Source of the DNA: Endozoicomonas montiporae CL-33
Lineage (GTDB): Bacteria; Pseudomonadota; Gammaproteobacteria; Pseudomonadales; Endozoicomonadaceae
Length of the DNA: 64,000 nucleotides
NCBI RefSeq assembly: GCF_001583435.1
Contig: NZ_CP013251.1
Span: 2,253,617 to 2,317,616 of the forward strand
Direction: 5' to 3'
The stretch's first letter is position 1, and each line of letters starts with the position of its first letter. A program made the position numbers and the translations under genes. Below the pieces are notes generated by a model that was not told where the DNA came from, ran no database searches, and worked only from the letters and a program-made list of their open reading frames with translations. Shown here one piece after another: positions 30,912 through 41,346 of this stretch.

Positions 30912-32120
30912 TTACATTGCGTTAAACAAAGTGGAAAAATAGTCCAGGGGCGCGTAGAATTTTTTCCACTGAGTCCAAGCTGTGTCTGATAGCGAATACT
31001 CAATAGGATCACCGTAAATGGCGTAATTGGACAAGCTGTTAAACAGGGCAAAACTCAGGGCCAGGGCCAGGGTAACAGAAGCTCTGACAGCCAGGTTATT
31101 TGAGTTTATCTTCGAACTGGCGTTAGTAAGTAAGGCTACGGCTAAGGCTACGGTTCCAACTGTGGTTCCGACTGCGGCTCCGTATTCAGCTCCGGCTACG
31201 GCTCCGGCTCCGGCTACGGCCCCAACTGCAACTCCGGCTGCAACTCCGGCTCTGATTACGGGTTCGGCTGAGGCTCCGGCTCCGGCTCCGACTCCGACTG
31301 AGAGTAAGGCTATGGCTCCGGCTCCGATTCCGGCACTGATTCCGGCTATGGCTATTAACCGGCCGTCCATATCAAGCATGGATGTAGACGCTACAGCCGA
31401 TATAGAACCTGTTGCAAACGTGCTTATCATAAAGGCCAGTGCAGCCTTTGCAGGACTGAAGCCTCTTCTAATTAATGCTTCATAAAAGATGCCGCCTACC
31501 ACCAAACCAGTGACCACTGAAAGCATTCTGTATTGTTCATAGTCATACTGGACAGGCGTAATGCTCGTACTACCTGTTTGTCTTAGCATTAATGATGATA
31601 CCGTGCTCCCTGCAGTCCTTGCGCCCGCTTCTACGGTGAAATAAGTCAGAACCGCAGGAAGATACAATTTTTCATTACGGTTTTGATAAGCCACCACCAC
31701 AGCGGCACCTCCAAGGCGTAATGGCTGCCACCAGATTTGCTCTAAAGGCCAGGGTGAGACATGCCCTGCAAGCGCCATCTCAGCGGTTGTAATGACAGGA
31801 GTCAGCTGAAGACAAAAATGGTTTCTGAGTTCAGCCAGATCTTCTTCGTCATTGCTGTTCAACCCGAATCGCCTGGTCAGGCCCGAGACTATCCCGGGTG
31901 TTTGGCAGACACCATGCCAGATACCCATGGTAACCAGGGTTGACAACGATACCCCTGCCACATTGCCCAACAGCTCGAGGCCAGACTCTACCGCGGTGGT
32001 ATTTTTTTTATAGTATTCCAGAAAAGTAAAATCGTCCTGTTTGGACAGATCGCCCCTTGCCAAAGAACAAACAGCAATCAGACAAAAAAGCAACGGAAAT
32101 AGTTTGAATGGCGATTTCAT
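30912..32120 (-). CDS. Secreted/membrane protein of the tandem family, copy 4
   Basis: 402 aa from ATG 32120, identical to copy 3 at protein and DNA level. Everything said of copy 3 applies. As the duplication includes the spacer, both copies should be expressed alike if the spacer holds the promoter. Confidence 0.75.
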   Translation of the reverse strand: MKSPFKLFPLLFCLIAVCSLARGDLSKQDDFTFLEYYKKNTTAVESGLELLGNVAGVSLSTLVTMGIWHGVCQTPGIVSGLTRRFGLNSNDEEDLAELRNHFCLQLTPVITTAEMALAGHVSPWPLEQIWWQPLRLGGAAVVVAYQNRNEKLYLPAVLTYFTVEAGARTAGSTVSSLMLRQTGSTSITPVQYDYEQYRMLSVVTGLVVGGIFYEALIRRGFSPAKAALAFMISTFATGSISAVASTSMLDMDGRLIAIAGISAGIGAGAIALLSVGVGAGAGASAEPVIRAGVAAGVAVGAVAGAGAVAGAEYGAAVGTTVGTVALAVALLTNASSKINSNNLAVRASVTLALALSFALFNSLSNYAIYGDPIEYSLSDTAWTQWKKFYAPLDYFSTLFNAM

Positions 32121-32355
32121 GATGATGCACTGTAAATGACTGAGAGTTAAATGTAGATCATAAATGAGTTGACCTTGGATTTCCGGGCAGCCGGTTTTGC
32201 CATCAAACAGCCATATTGAGTTTGGCATTACAGAATTACTGAAACTATTTGTCCTGCTATGTCGGGCATGGGTGGTCAACAATAACGGCAGCAGGCAGGA
32301 TGTTGGGAACGGCAAGGTGAAGCAGAAAATATCAGGCTGAATAGTTGCTGAATAG

Positions 32356-33195
<840 letters not shown>

Positions 33196-34915
33196 CCCGG
33201 ATATTTCATAAACAAGCAGCAACTACCATCCCATCCTCTTAATTTTGGACTTTTCCGCAAGCCTGCTGCTCTGTTAACCATGTGAAAGACATTGCAGCCC
33301 ATACTTGCTTACAGATTAGACGCTAATCAACGAATCCTGCTATTTCAGGATAACGGAAAGCCCCAAGGCTCTTTCATCTGGTTGCTATGTACCTTGATTG
33401 AGTCTTATGAAAGTTGCTACCCCGGTCGAAGTATCGGCATCTGGTAAAAGACTTCTGTCACATGCTGCAAAAGCCTCTTGAATGGGCAGCTACGCGGCAG
33501 ATGAAGTTTAATTCGGTCTTTATATTCAACCACTTTGACTGCAACTTTACAGAGCTTCATGATCACCGTTGATGGCTGCGCTTTTTCCAGCTCCGTACCT
33601 TTCAAAGTCTTGGTTCTTAACTCATAGTGCAAAACATAAGCGGCACAGGCATAAAACATTCTCAAATGGTTAGCCAAAAAGCCCTGATCGGACAATCTGT
33701 CGCCGGACAGATCACTTTTCAGATGTTTGATGAAGTTCTCATCCTGTCCTCTTGGACAGTAAAGCTCTTCATAAATTACCTCTGGAGAAGCTTCCTTCAT
33801 CGACGTCACAATGAAACGAGGGTTGTCGCCTTTTTGGTTGACCTCCGCCTTGTAAATTATCCGGGTATCGAGACCTTTCCAGCTCTTGGCCTGGTATTCT
33901 GCTTCCCCGTAAAGTCTGAGCCGATCAGGTTCTGGCATGTTGTTCAGTCTTGCCAGCTCAGTCTTGACCTTCAGAGCTTGACGCGCTTCATCCAACAACT
34001 CTTTGGCTTTTGGCCGCAAAGCCGTTTTGTGGCCTGCACCTTTGCCCAGGACATAATCCGAATGAGGGGCATTCTGAACCACCCACATTAACTCTGGTTG
34101 AGCGAAGTGGCTGTCTCCCCGAACCAGTAGATGGGTTTTCGGCCACTTTTTCCGAAGCAGCCGAATGACCCGTTCGAGAATGGCTGCATTTTCCTTGCCC
34201 GTTGGGGTTTTCCCCGGACGAAGAATCGCCGTAATCAGCTTGCCGCTGAGTCCCTCAAAAATCATCAGGGGCAAGTAGCAGTAGTCCTGATATTTGGCAT
34301 TAAACAGGTTCATCTGCTGGCCACCATGAGTAATGGCCGGTGTATGATCAAGATCGATAACGATCACCGGAGGTGGCAGCTTGTAACTGCTGATAAAGTG
34401 ATGCACAAATGCTTCAGCCATCCTGTAAATGTCGGAGCGGGTCATAGATTGTCCCAGCCGGGTAAAAGTGGGCGCTGATGCGAGATGGTTATCGCTGTCC
34501 AACGGATTGCGACCAGTGGCCAGTTTGAACATAGGGTCTTTACGCAAACGGTTACTGTCGTTGGCATCTTCATAGCCGCAGGCCATTTGCAGAACCCGCT
34601 GAACCAGAAGTTCTTTCAGGGAGTGGTCGATATAGGATTGATGGCGTCTGTCATTGATGGCATCAGTCATTTTGCAGATAAGACCGCTCTGCAGAATGGT
34701 TTCCCGTAGCAGCAGAGTGCCAAAGTCAGAAGATAACTCCCCACCATTGAAGTATGCCCGGATGGTTTTTCCATTTGAGGGATGAAAACGAAGCTGTTCT
34801 TGTGTAGATTTGGGCATGGCAAGTTCCGGTTTGCTTCTTCCGAAGCTTTCTTTTGGTCGACCCAATTATATCAAGTGATTGGGCGGAACTTGCCTCCTTT
34901 TATGAAATATTCGGG
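33196..34915 (-). mobile_element. IS1380-family insertion sequence
   Basis: Terminal inverted repeats are CCCGGATATTTCATAAA (33196-33212) and the complement of CCCGAATATTTCATAAA (34899-34915), with one mismatch. A 4-bp duplication TTAG flanks it (33192-33195 and 34916-34919). Size (1720 bp), single gene and 4-bp duplication fit IS1380. Confidence 0.9.
33417..34817 (-). CDS. IS1380-family transposase
   Basis: 466 aa from ATG 34817 (MPKSTQEQLRFHPSNGKTIRA); a TTG at 34865 would add 16 residues. DDE-type features are VIVIDLDHTPAITHGGQQM, LLVRGDSHFAQPELM (second Asp) and YCPRGQDENFIKHLKSDL (Glu), all typical of IS1380. Appears intact. Confidence 0.9.
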   Translation of the reverse strand: MPKSTQEQLRFHPSNGKTIRAYFNGGELSSDFGTLLLRETILQSGLICKMTDAINDRRHQSYIDHSLKELLVQRVLQMACGYEDANDSNRLRKDPMFKLATGRNPLDSDNHLASAPTFTRLGQSMTRSDIYRMAEAFVHHFISSYKLPPPVIVIDLDHTPAITHGGQQMNLFNAKYQDYCYLPLMIFEGLSGKLITAILRPGKTPTGKENAAILERVIRLLRKKWPKTHLLVRGDSHFAQPELMWVVQNAPHSDYVLGKGAGHKTALRPKAKELLDEARQALKVKTELARLNNMPEPDRLRLYGEAEYQAKSWKGLDTRIIYKAEVNQKGDNPRFIVTSMKEASPEVIYEELYCPRGQDENFIKHLKSDLSGDRLSDQGFLANHLRMFYACAAYVLHYELRTKTLKGTELEKAQPSTVIMKLCKVAVKVVEYKDRIKLHLPRSCPFKRLLQHVTEVFYQMPILRPG

Positions 34916-34966
34916 TTAGGGTATATCACATAAAAAACCAATAAAAACAACACCAAAGTACCTATT

Positions 34967-35023
34967 CATCATCGGGGTGTGTTTCGATAACTGAACGTCA
35001 GTCTTATCTTCGGAATTTGCCAT
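34967..35023 (-). pseudogene. mutS 5' fragment, 19 codons
   Basis: ATG at 35023 followed by codons for [18 protein letters not shown], identical to the first 19 codons of the real mutS at 12737-12681, then it runs into unrelated sequence. It is the mark left by integration inside mutS, or the cap carried by the second element. Confidence 0.85.
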
Positions 35024-35384
35024 TAATCTCTCTGAAAGCAACGTAATTCATGGGGTTTACAGCTATTTGGACGTTAGAGCTCAATCTCATCAAGTTCCAA
35101 ACAAGACCAACAATATGTGGTGTAGCGCGTTTGCTAGTATAGGTTTTAGTATAGGTTTTTCGACCTAAAAGGAAGTTCGAATTTGATAACAGTAAAAACC
35201 TATACTGAATGTCGTCAGGCCTTGCGGATAAAGCCTTTCGGGCCAGGTAATAAGACTTCGAGGCCGATGATAATGACACTGTTGTGATATCCGCTAATGG
35301 CATGATGACAATGGATAACCAGAATGATTGAGGACTGGCTTTAGTGAGCGCAAATAATAACAAAGAGCACAAAAAACCTCTAAC
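34967..35384. repeat. Direct repeat B: second copy of the mutS 5' end / integrase start block
   Basis: 418 bp matching 12681-13086. On the left it breaks off at the same base of mutS codon 19 and joins unrelated sequence (CCAAAGTACCTATT), so it holds a useless 19-codon mutS 5' fragment (35023 down to 34967). On the right it continues into the intact integrase gene. It carries GTATAGG boxes at 35137 and 35149 and the inverted partner at 35194-35205. Confidence 0.9.
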
Positions 35385-36678
35385 GAACCGTGGGATTGTC
35401 ACTCTGAAGCCCGGGGAGGTGAGGGCAGATACGGCACAGCATACTGGATTACGGGTTGCATGTGGCAAGGAGGGCAGAAAGTCATTTATCTACCGCTTTA
35501 GAAGCCCTGTGACTCAAAAGCTAGTTCAAATTACGCTGGGTCACTACCCTGAAATGTCACTGCTCGACGCAAGGTCTGAGCATCGCCGGTTAAAGTTGAT
35601 TCGTGAAAAGGGAGAGTGCCCCAAGCTGTACCTTCAAAAAGCCAGAGAGTCCGAACAGGCCGATTTACAAAAAGCTGAGGCAGAAGAAGCGGAAAACAGA
35701 TTTCAGGTACATGATCTTGTAGAATTGTACCTCACAGGGCATGTTGAATCTAAAAACGTTAATGGAAAAATAATTTCAGGTGCCCGTAATCGAAAAGGGC
35801 AAGAAGAAGTTCGAAGAACCCTGGAGTTTGATGTTACGAAAGTGATAGGAAATATACCTGCCTCTGCACTCACTAAAAAAGATGTTACTGAACTGATAAG
35901 CCGTATTATTAGTCGCGGAGCGCCTGTTCAAGCAGGCAACGTGATGAGAGAGTTGAATGCAGCTTATGAGTATGCCATTGGCACAGGTAAATTGGATGAT
36001 GAATTTATAAACCCGGTTGAGCAGGCAAAAAAAACGCTAATACGAGCTCATAAAGGAAAACTGACAGCAAAGAAAAAAAGCCGATATCTTTCGGAAAAGG
36101 AACTCAGAGAATTCCTTTTTTGGCTACCCAAATCAGGATTTTCCCAAACTCAAAAGAATGTTCTTTATCTAGCATTATTTACCGGTGCTCGTACCGGAGA
36201 GGTGTGCAATGCTGAATGGTCTGAGATTGATCTTAAAAATGCTGTCTGGCAAATACCTGACCCCAAAAATAGTATTCCCAGAAGTGTCCAGCTCTCCCGT
36301 CAGGCTGTATCACTGCTGACAAATTTAAAAAAGGTGAATGGATTTTATCCTTTTCAAACAAGCGTTAAAAAACGTCCTTTGAAACAAAAGTCACTTACTG
36401 AGACCCTGTGGGCATTAAGAAATCCAAAAAAAGTTGCTTATAACCGGAAGTACTCAGTCGAGCAACTGGCACCAAAATTTTTAGATGGCTGGGCTCCTCA
36501 CGATCTGAGAAGAACGGTAAAAACCGGGCTGGCCCGTATGCAGTGCCCTTACGAAGTGAGTGAGGCTGTTTTAGGGCATGTACAGCAGGGGATGGAAGGG
36601 GTTTATAATCAGCACAGGTTTGAGCCTCAGTGTAGGGAGTGGCTGCAGACGTGGTGTGATTACTTAGATTCCCTGTAA
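35344..36678 (+). CDS. int: Tyrosine recombinase/integrase with DUF4102-type arm-binding domain
   Basis: 444 aa from GTG 35344. The N-terminal arm-binding domain is recognisable by FIYRFRSPVTQKLVQITLGH and YPEMSLLDARSEHRRL. The catalytic domain has Arg in TGARTGEVCNAEW (about R283), HDLRRTVKTGLARM (about 385) and the Tyr nucleophile in GMEGVYNQH (about 419), so it seems active. It is divergent from the mutS fragment, and its start is shared with the remnant at 13046. The repeats at 12681 and 34967 imply that it recognises a site within mutS codons 15-19. Confidence 0.93.
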   Translation: MSANNNKEHKKPLTNRGIVTLKPGEVRADTAQHTGLRVACGKEGRKSFIYRFRSPVTQKLVQITLGHYPEMSLLDARSEHRRLKLIREKGECPKLYLQKARESEQADLQKAEAEEAENRFQVHDLVELYLTGHVESKNVNGKIISGARNRKGQEEVRRTLEFDVTKVIGNIPASALTKKDVTELISRIISRGAPVQAGNVMRELNAAYEYAIGTGKLDDEFINPVEQAKKTLIRAHKGKLTAKKKSRYLSEKELREFLFWLPKSGFSQTQKNVLYLALFTGARTGEVCNAEWSEIDLKNAVWQIPDPKNSIPRSVQLSRQAVSLLTNLKKVNGFYPFQTSVKKRPLKQKSLTETLWALRNPKKVAYNRKYSVEQLAPKFLDGWAPHDLRRTVKTGLARMQCPYEVSEAVLGHVQQGMEGVYNQHRFEPQCREWLQTWCDYLDSL

Positions 36679-36743
36679 CAGGATATGTTCTGGCTTTACC
36701 GTCAGTTATCAGTAGAGCAAAGTGTCAGATCAGGTCTGAATTA

Positions 36744-36959
36744 CTACAACTTATCCAATTGATCTGCTGATTTTTCTAAGTCCTCTTCAATTTGTTTATA
36801 ATCAGGGTCCGATGTTGATGGCCACTCAGGCATTGGTCCCAGGATGCTTTCAGCCAGCTTTATTGCTTCTTTAGTATTTTGCTTCAATGATTCCAGTTCG
36901 CTTGAAGTCAAAAGACGTGGCTTGAAAAGCGATTTATCATGATTGGGTATTTTATTCAT
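36744..36959 (-). CDS. Small hypothetical protein
   Basis: 71 aa, charged, soluble, with a short helical middle (SELESLKQNTKEAIKLAESIL) and an acidic C-terminus. I recognise no family. It is convergent with the integrase gene and may belong to the element's control region with the AlpA-like gene. Confidence 0.5.
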   Translation of the reverse strand: MNKIPNHDKSLFKPRLLTSSELESLKQNTKEAIKLAESILGPMPEWPSTSDPDYKQIEEDLEKSADQLDKL

Positions 36960-37053
36960 CGTATTCTACATACCGTCAAATTTATTTAAATAGTAGCTAT
37001 TTTGTATTACAGGTTGAGGAGTTGATTTGTCAAACAAGTTAAGATTGATTGCG

Positions 37054-37222
37054 CTAATTCTTTTTTAGATCATTTTGCCAATCAATGATTTCACAGTGCT
37101 TCCAAGCTACAGTGCCAGTTGAAAGATGATAAGGAGCAGGAAATGAACCATTTTTAATCCATCGATAGATGGTAGATCTGCTGACTCCAATTGTTTCTTT
37201 TAGTTCGTCCAGGTGGATTAAT
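37054..37222 (-). pseudogene. AlpA-like excisionase/regulator, split by IS110
   Basis: The minus strand encodes IHLDELKETIGVSRSTIYRW followed by IKNGSFPAPYHLSTGTVAWK and CEIIDWQNDLKKN, a typical AlpA/MerR-like winged-helix protein of about 57 aa. The IS110 copy 2 sits just inside its 5' end. On the other side of the IS, an ATG with a good GGGAGAAAG ribosome binding site (38939) starts the gene; joining the pieces gives MKLLIHLDEL, the exact junction being uncertain by a base or two. AlpA proteins often control integrase expression and excision in such islands. Confidence 0.75.
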
Positions 37223-37266
37223 CTTCTGAGTAACTCCCCATGAGCTCGCCGGTTGCTAAAACAACC

Positions 37267-38664
37267 CTAACCGACGGCGGTTTCAACCGGCGTTAATGTG
37301 AAGCCCATATCTTTAGCCTTCTGCTTCAGGGTTTTTAAAACTCTTTCTCTGTAACGCTGCTCAAAGTATTCCTGACCTTCATCTACATACTGGCTCCCAT
37401 GCTTGAGCATACTGTAAACCAGCCTTGCCAGCTTATGCGCTGTTGCCGTAATCGCCTTTGGAGCACCAAGCTTGCTTCGCATTCTACGGTAATAGGCACC
37501 CAGGGCGCTTTTTGAGTTGGCCAGTGCATAAGCCGCCAACCTGAATGCTGTTGCGGCTGCGCCTGGCAAACGCTTGGTTTTCCGGTTCAGAACTTTACCA
37601 CCGGATATTTTGGTTCCGGGACAGAGCCCTAACCAGAAGGCAAAATGTTTAGCGGAAGGCCATCGACTCATATCCAAACCGATTTCTGAAACAATCTTCA
37701 GAGCCGTATTTTCGTCGATGCCGTCGATATCAGTCAGATCGACACCGCTCACCCGGTTGAGCTCTGAACGCACATCAAAGTCTGGAGCGCAACGGGACTT
37801 CCGTTTTTTTGAAGGCTTATCTGGCGTAGAAGGCTTTTGAGAGTCTTTATCATCTTTGCTGTCAAATGTGTTGAGCTTCTGTTCCAGAGCTTTGTCACAA
37901 GCCCTGATTTTTTCATCATAAGTATCGTAAAGTTCAACAGCTTGCCGCAGAGCAAATACATGCTCATCCCGGTAATGCCCCTTCAGGGATTTGGCGATTT
38001 CTTCCTCGGATTTTTTGCAGTGCTTGTCACGATATCTGGCCAGCTCCACAGGATTCCGCTGCCCATTCAGTATGGCGCGGATAATAGTCATACCGGTTTT
38101 TCCGGTAATATCAGTCACCACATTATCCAGTAACAGATTCATCTGTCGAAGTGCCTTTTGCATATGCTGGATGTGGGAAGCACGGTAGCCAACAAGAGTG
38201 TCACGTTGTCGTCTATAAGATCGTAAAGAGCAAACCTGCTCATCAGGGCGGAACGCGCCATTGAGCAACCCGTAAGTATGTAACTGCAAAAGCCATTGGC
38301 AGTCCAGAACATCAGACTTACGTCCGGCAACATTCTTTACATGTCGTGCATTGACCAGCTTTACATCAAGTCCCCGGGATTCCAGTATTTCAAATGCAGG
38401 TATCCAGTAAATTCCGGTTGACTCCATCACAACGGTGGTAATGCCAAGCTTTACGAGCCAGTCAGCCATAGCTTCAAGGTCTGCGGTAAAACAGCCAAAC
38501 GAACGCACCGGTTGTTCATCTAACTCTTCTGGCACTGCAACAAAGTGTGACTCTGACCCGATATCAATACCGGCGGCAAAGAGATTGATTTTCTCCAGAT
38601 GTCCAGCAATACGCTTTTTGACTCTGTCAGAATGGGAACGGTTGGATTTGCTGCGGCGAGACAT
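37267..38664 (-). CDS. IS110-family transposase, copy 2
   Basis: 465 aa with the same DEDD N-terminus (AAGIDIGSESHFVAVPEE) and Transposase_20 C-terminus as copy 1. Substitutions against copy 1 are few and conservative; the frame is intact. Confidence 0.93.
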   Translation of the reverse strand: MSRRSKSNRSHSDRVKKRIAGHLEKINLFAAGIDIGSESHFVAVPEELDEQPVRSFGCFTADLEAMADWLVKLGITTVVMESTGIYWIPAFEILESRGLDVKLVNARHVKNVAGRKSDVLDCQWLLQLHTYGLLNGAFRPDEQVCSLRSYRRQRDTLVGYRASHIQHMQKALRQMNLLLDNVVTDITGKTGMTIIRAILNGQRNPVELARYRDKHCKKSEEEIAKSLKGHYRDEHVFALRQAVELYDTYDEKIRACDKALEQKLNTFDSKDDKDSQKPSTPDKPSKKRKSRCAPDFDVRSELNRVSGVDLTDIDGIDENTALKIVSEIGLDMSRWPSAKHFAFWLGLCPGTKISGGKVLNRKTKRLPGAAATAFRLAAYALANSKSALGAYYRRMRSKLGAPKAITATAHKLARLVYSMLKHGSQYVDEGQEYFEQRYRERVLKTLKQKAKDMGFTLTPVETAVG

Positions 38665-38932
38665 GGTTTACCCTCTATACTTCCGTGCGAAGGCATATCC
38701 GGATATGGGGCTGTCGATGATTCGCATTCTTCCGAACGAGATCGCATATTGCGTCATCAGTGATGTTGTCGCCAGCTCCCCGACCACGCTTTCAAACGGG
38801 CAAAAGGCACCAGTGTGTTTACGGTCTCTGGTCCGGATATGTCTTCCTTTCTATCATAGGCATGTAGGCAGTAGTTGGGAGAAAAGTTACTCATAGATGT
38901 TCAGCCGGGGGCCCGGCTTGGAGCGCTTTCAA
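38665..38932 (-). ncRNA. Candidate IS110 bridge RNA region, copy 2
   Basis: The counterpart of 5271-5538, with only a few differences over 268 bp. The strong conservation of a non-coding stretch between two transposed copies fits an RNA-coding or end-recognition role, although recent transposition alone would also explain it. Confidence 0.35.
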
Positions 38933-39002
38933 GTTTCATGATCTTTCTCCCGAAAATTTATTTTTAATGTTTTCAAATGATTGATTGTTTGATTTAAACA
39001 CC

Positions 39003-39425
39003 TCATAAAGGTTTGAAATCTTTTGGTTGAGATTCTTTAGTTTGGTTGCTTTCTAAATCGTCGCTCTTATTATCATCATTTTTGTATAAGAAAGGATATA
39101 GTTCTGGTTTGAAAATCTCTTTATTTCTTAACCTGTTTCTCTCGGTTTTATTTGTAATGTGAGTTTTGATTAGGTTTGAAACTAGAGATGGTTTTATACT
39201 GCTTTTCTTAATGGCTTCAATTATCATTGAACCAAGCAGGCTGATGATTTTTTTGTTTGCGCTATTTCTGAGCCTGTTGATCTTGTTTCGTTTCTTTTTT
39301 AGTGACTCTAAGGTTCTAGCTTTTTTTTCTTCTAGGACTTTAATGTTTTCGTTAAGTCGATCTAACTGGTCCACCCATTGTGGTTTTTCTGTACCTTTTT
39401 GCTGGTTGTTTGATTTTGGGTTCAT
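39003..39425 (-). CDS. Small coiled-coil protein, possible mobilisation accessory protein
   Basis: 140 aa. Residues about 17-60 form a strongly charged coiled coil (QLDRLNENIKVLEEKKARTL, then Lys/Arg-rich), followed by a short hydrophobic helix (KKIISLLGSMIIEAI) like that seen in small TraD/MobC-type accessory proteins, and an Asp/Ser/Lys C-terminus. It is divergent from the relaxase gene, the usual arrangement around an oriT. The family assignment is tentative. Confidence 0.5.
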   Translation of the reverse strand: MNPKSNNQQKGTEKPQWVDQLDRLNENIKVLEEKKARTLESLKKKRNKINRLRNSANKKIISLLGSMIIEAIKKSSIKPSLVSNLIKTHITNKTERNRLRNKEIFKPELYPFLYKNDDNKSDDLESNQTKESQPKDFKPL

Positions 39426-39825
39426 TTGGAAACTCCTTTTAGTCCATTGCTGATCTCCCTATAAATAATTTTTGATGTAAAAGTTAAATAATACAAATAA
39501 TTATTTGTTATTAATTGTTTATATGATATATCAATTATTAAACGTGAGGCATGTTATATGGATTCTTTGGCTTTCTATATGAGTGCCATTATCAATGGTT
39601 AGGATTATATGTAATAAGATGCAGGATTTGGGCTGGATGTTGTAATTGATACATAATAAGTTAGTTTAGATATGTTGATAAATAAGTTGAGTGATTAAAA
39701 ATACCTGCTTTTCTCCTATTCACTTTATGGTTTCTCATAGAGACTGATTATAAGGATCAAAATATATTTGTATTGTATATAAATACTCTATAATTAGTAT
39801 ATGAATGATTGCTTAAGGAAAAGTG
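39426..39825. other. AT-rich intergenic region between divergent mobilisation genes, candidate oriT
   Basis: 400 bp, clearly richer in A/T than the surroundings, with no open frame I would trust. A perfect 16-bp palindrome ACAAATAATTATTTGT lies at 39493-39508. The region probably holds the divergent promoters and, by position next to a MOBQ-like relaxase, an origin of transfer. I could not identify a nic site. Confidence 0.4.
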
Positions 39826-41334
39826 ATGACGTATTTCAGTTGCAGTATCAGCTCTGTAAAAAGCTGCGATGGAGGATCGGCAGAGGCAAAATCACGATAT
39901 GATCGTCGAATAGGCTATTGCAAGTCCAAAGCCAGCAGGCACAAAAGAAAAAAAGATCCTCTCATTGATTTTATTTTTATGGGGTTTCCTGCATTTCCTG
40001 ATGTGAAGGAAACTGATGATGTTGTGACTCTTTTTTGTCAGGCAGCGGATAAGTACGAGCGATCTAATGGAAGGCTCTGTCGTAGGATTATGCTAGCGCT
40101 GCCTCGTTGCCTTTCCCATAGAAGGCATCGGCGTATAGCTAAAAAGTTAATCATTAAACTTTATAGATATGCCGGAAAGAGGTTTCCCATAACAGTTGCT
40201 TTTCATTTGGGGACGAGAGGTAACGAACCTCATATACATCTCATGATTTCAGAAAGAGTTCTTGATGATATATCAAGGCCGCTAGCTCAGTTTTTTAAAC
40301 GCTACAACAAAAAAGCTCCAGACAAAGGCGGTGCAAGGAAAATAAATCTATGCCAGTATGGAGTTAATTCAAAAAAAGAAATTCGTAAAATAGCTGAAAG
40401 AGTCATCAATAGTGAGTTAGAGCTTTATTATGAAAAAGATCTAAGCACTCATGAGAAAACTATAATTGATAAAGACAATCTTTTTGTTAAAAGTACCTCC
40501 CTGAAAGAACAGAATAGTGAGAAAGTTAAGATTATATATGAAAATAAAGAAGCCCCTCCTAAAGATTCTATCCAATATCGGTTTTATAAAACCAAAGTTG
40601 AATCAAATATATTGGCTAGAACGTATAATAAAGAATTAGATAAACTAGTTGATTTTGATAATGAACTTGAAGTTCTTTATTACGAGTTGTCCAAAATAGC
40701 TTTATATAAGGGAAGAGGTAAAGAAATAACAATAAGAAATGTTGCTTTTCAATATCCGGAGTTAAATGAGTCATTTGAACGATTGAAACGAGAAAGTGAT
40801 TTTGAGAAAAAGAGCATCGGCTTTCAGTTTATGATAAAAGTCGTTATCCCTGTATTGGCTTTTAACTTGCAATCAGTGAAATGCTTTCAATTATCAAAGG
40901 TTTTTTTAGAGAATAAACTCTCAGGAAATAAAGAAAAACGTAAGATATTATGTCGAGAATTTAATAACTCAGAAGATGCTTCTTCAAGAGTGATGAGGAG
41001 TTTAGATGTGATTAATAAAGGAGATGATGATTTTCTTAAGTTAAAGCGGAACGTTGTAGCATGGTTAAATAAGATATTTAATTATCCACGCTTTTCGAAT
41101 GTGTTTAAAGCTCTTGAAAAAGTAATCCTTTCAAGGAAAAGTATAGGATCGGAACAGAATTCTAGAGTAAATCTTGGGTCTGAGGTTGTGAAATCTAAGA
41201 AGAAGCTGGTATCCCAAGATTGTGTAAATACTGCTTCTGAGAATAAAGCAAGAAATAAACTACCGAAACCCACAACCACGGTTAAAAAGCGCAGGCGTAG
41301 AAAACATGATTCAGATTACGGTATGGGCATTTAA
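39826..41334 (+). CDS. MobA/MobL-like (MOBQ) relaxase
   Basis: 502 aa from ATG 39826, after an AAGGAAAAG ribosome binding site. The N-terminus (TYFSCSISSVKSC, SRYDRRIGYCKSK) resembles the MobA/MobL start with its catalytic Tyr, and the metal-binding HxH motif is EPHIHLMISER at about residue 135. Further on, RKINLCQYGVNSKKEIRKIA is typical of the relaxase domain. The C-terminal 300 residues are charged, helical and unrecognised. With the integrase and AlpA-like gene it makes the element a probable integrative mobilisable element. Base composition is AT-rich, unlike the core genes. Confidence 0.75.
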   Translation: MTYFSCSISSVKSCDGGSAEAKSRYDRRIGYCKSKASRHKRKKDPLIDFIFMGFPAFPDVKETDDVVTLFCQAADKYERSNGRLCRRIMLALPRCLSHRRHRRIAKKLIIKLYRYAGKRFPITVAFHLGTRGNEPHIHLMISERVLDDISRPLAQFFKRYNKKAPDKGGARKINLCQYGVNSKKEIRKIAERVINSELELYYEKDLSTHEKTIIDKDNLFVKSTSLKEQNSEKVKIIYENKEAPPKDSIQYRFYKTKVESNILARTYNKELDKLVDFDNELEVLYYELSKIALYKGRGKEITIRNVAFQYPELNESFERLKRESDFEKKSIGFQFMIKVVIPVLAFNLQSVKCFQLSKVFLENKLSGNKEKRKILCREFNNSEDASSRVMRSLDVINKGDDDFLKLKRNVVAWLNKIFNYPRFSNVFKALEKVILSRKSIGSEQNSRVNLGSEVVKSKKKLVSQDCVNTASENKARNKLPKPTTTVKKRRRRKHDSDYGMGI

Positions 41335-41346
41335 GGAGAAGGAGCT

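Larger units (their letters stand above)
29381..32268. repeat. Identical tandem duplication of a 1444-bp unit
   Basis: Two consecutive 1444-bp units (about 29381-30824 and 30825-32268) look identical base for base, including the hexamer tract and the spacer. The identity continues a little past 32268 before copy 5 diverges. This indicates a very recent unequal crossover. Confidence 0.88.
37223..38932 (-). mobile_element. IS110-family insertion sequence, copy 2
   Basis: Nearly identical to 3832-5538, with small differences at the left end (TTGCTAAAACAACCCTAACC versus TTAGCAAGCCCCTAACC) and in parts of the transposase gene. It interrupts the AlpA-like gene. Flanks: ATTAAT to the left and GTTTCAT to the right. 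Confidence 0.9.

Noticed and set aside
35004..35468. Minus-strand open frame across the repeat block (and its twin at 12718-13074)
   Set aside because: It overlaps the mutS start and the integrase start in another frame and has no protein-like features.
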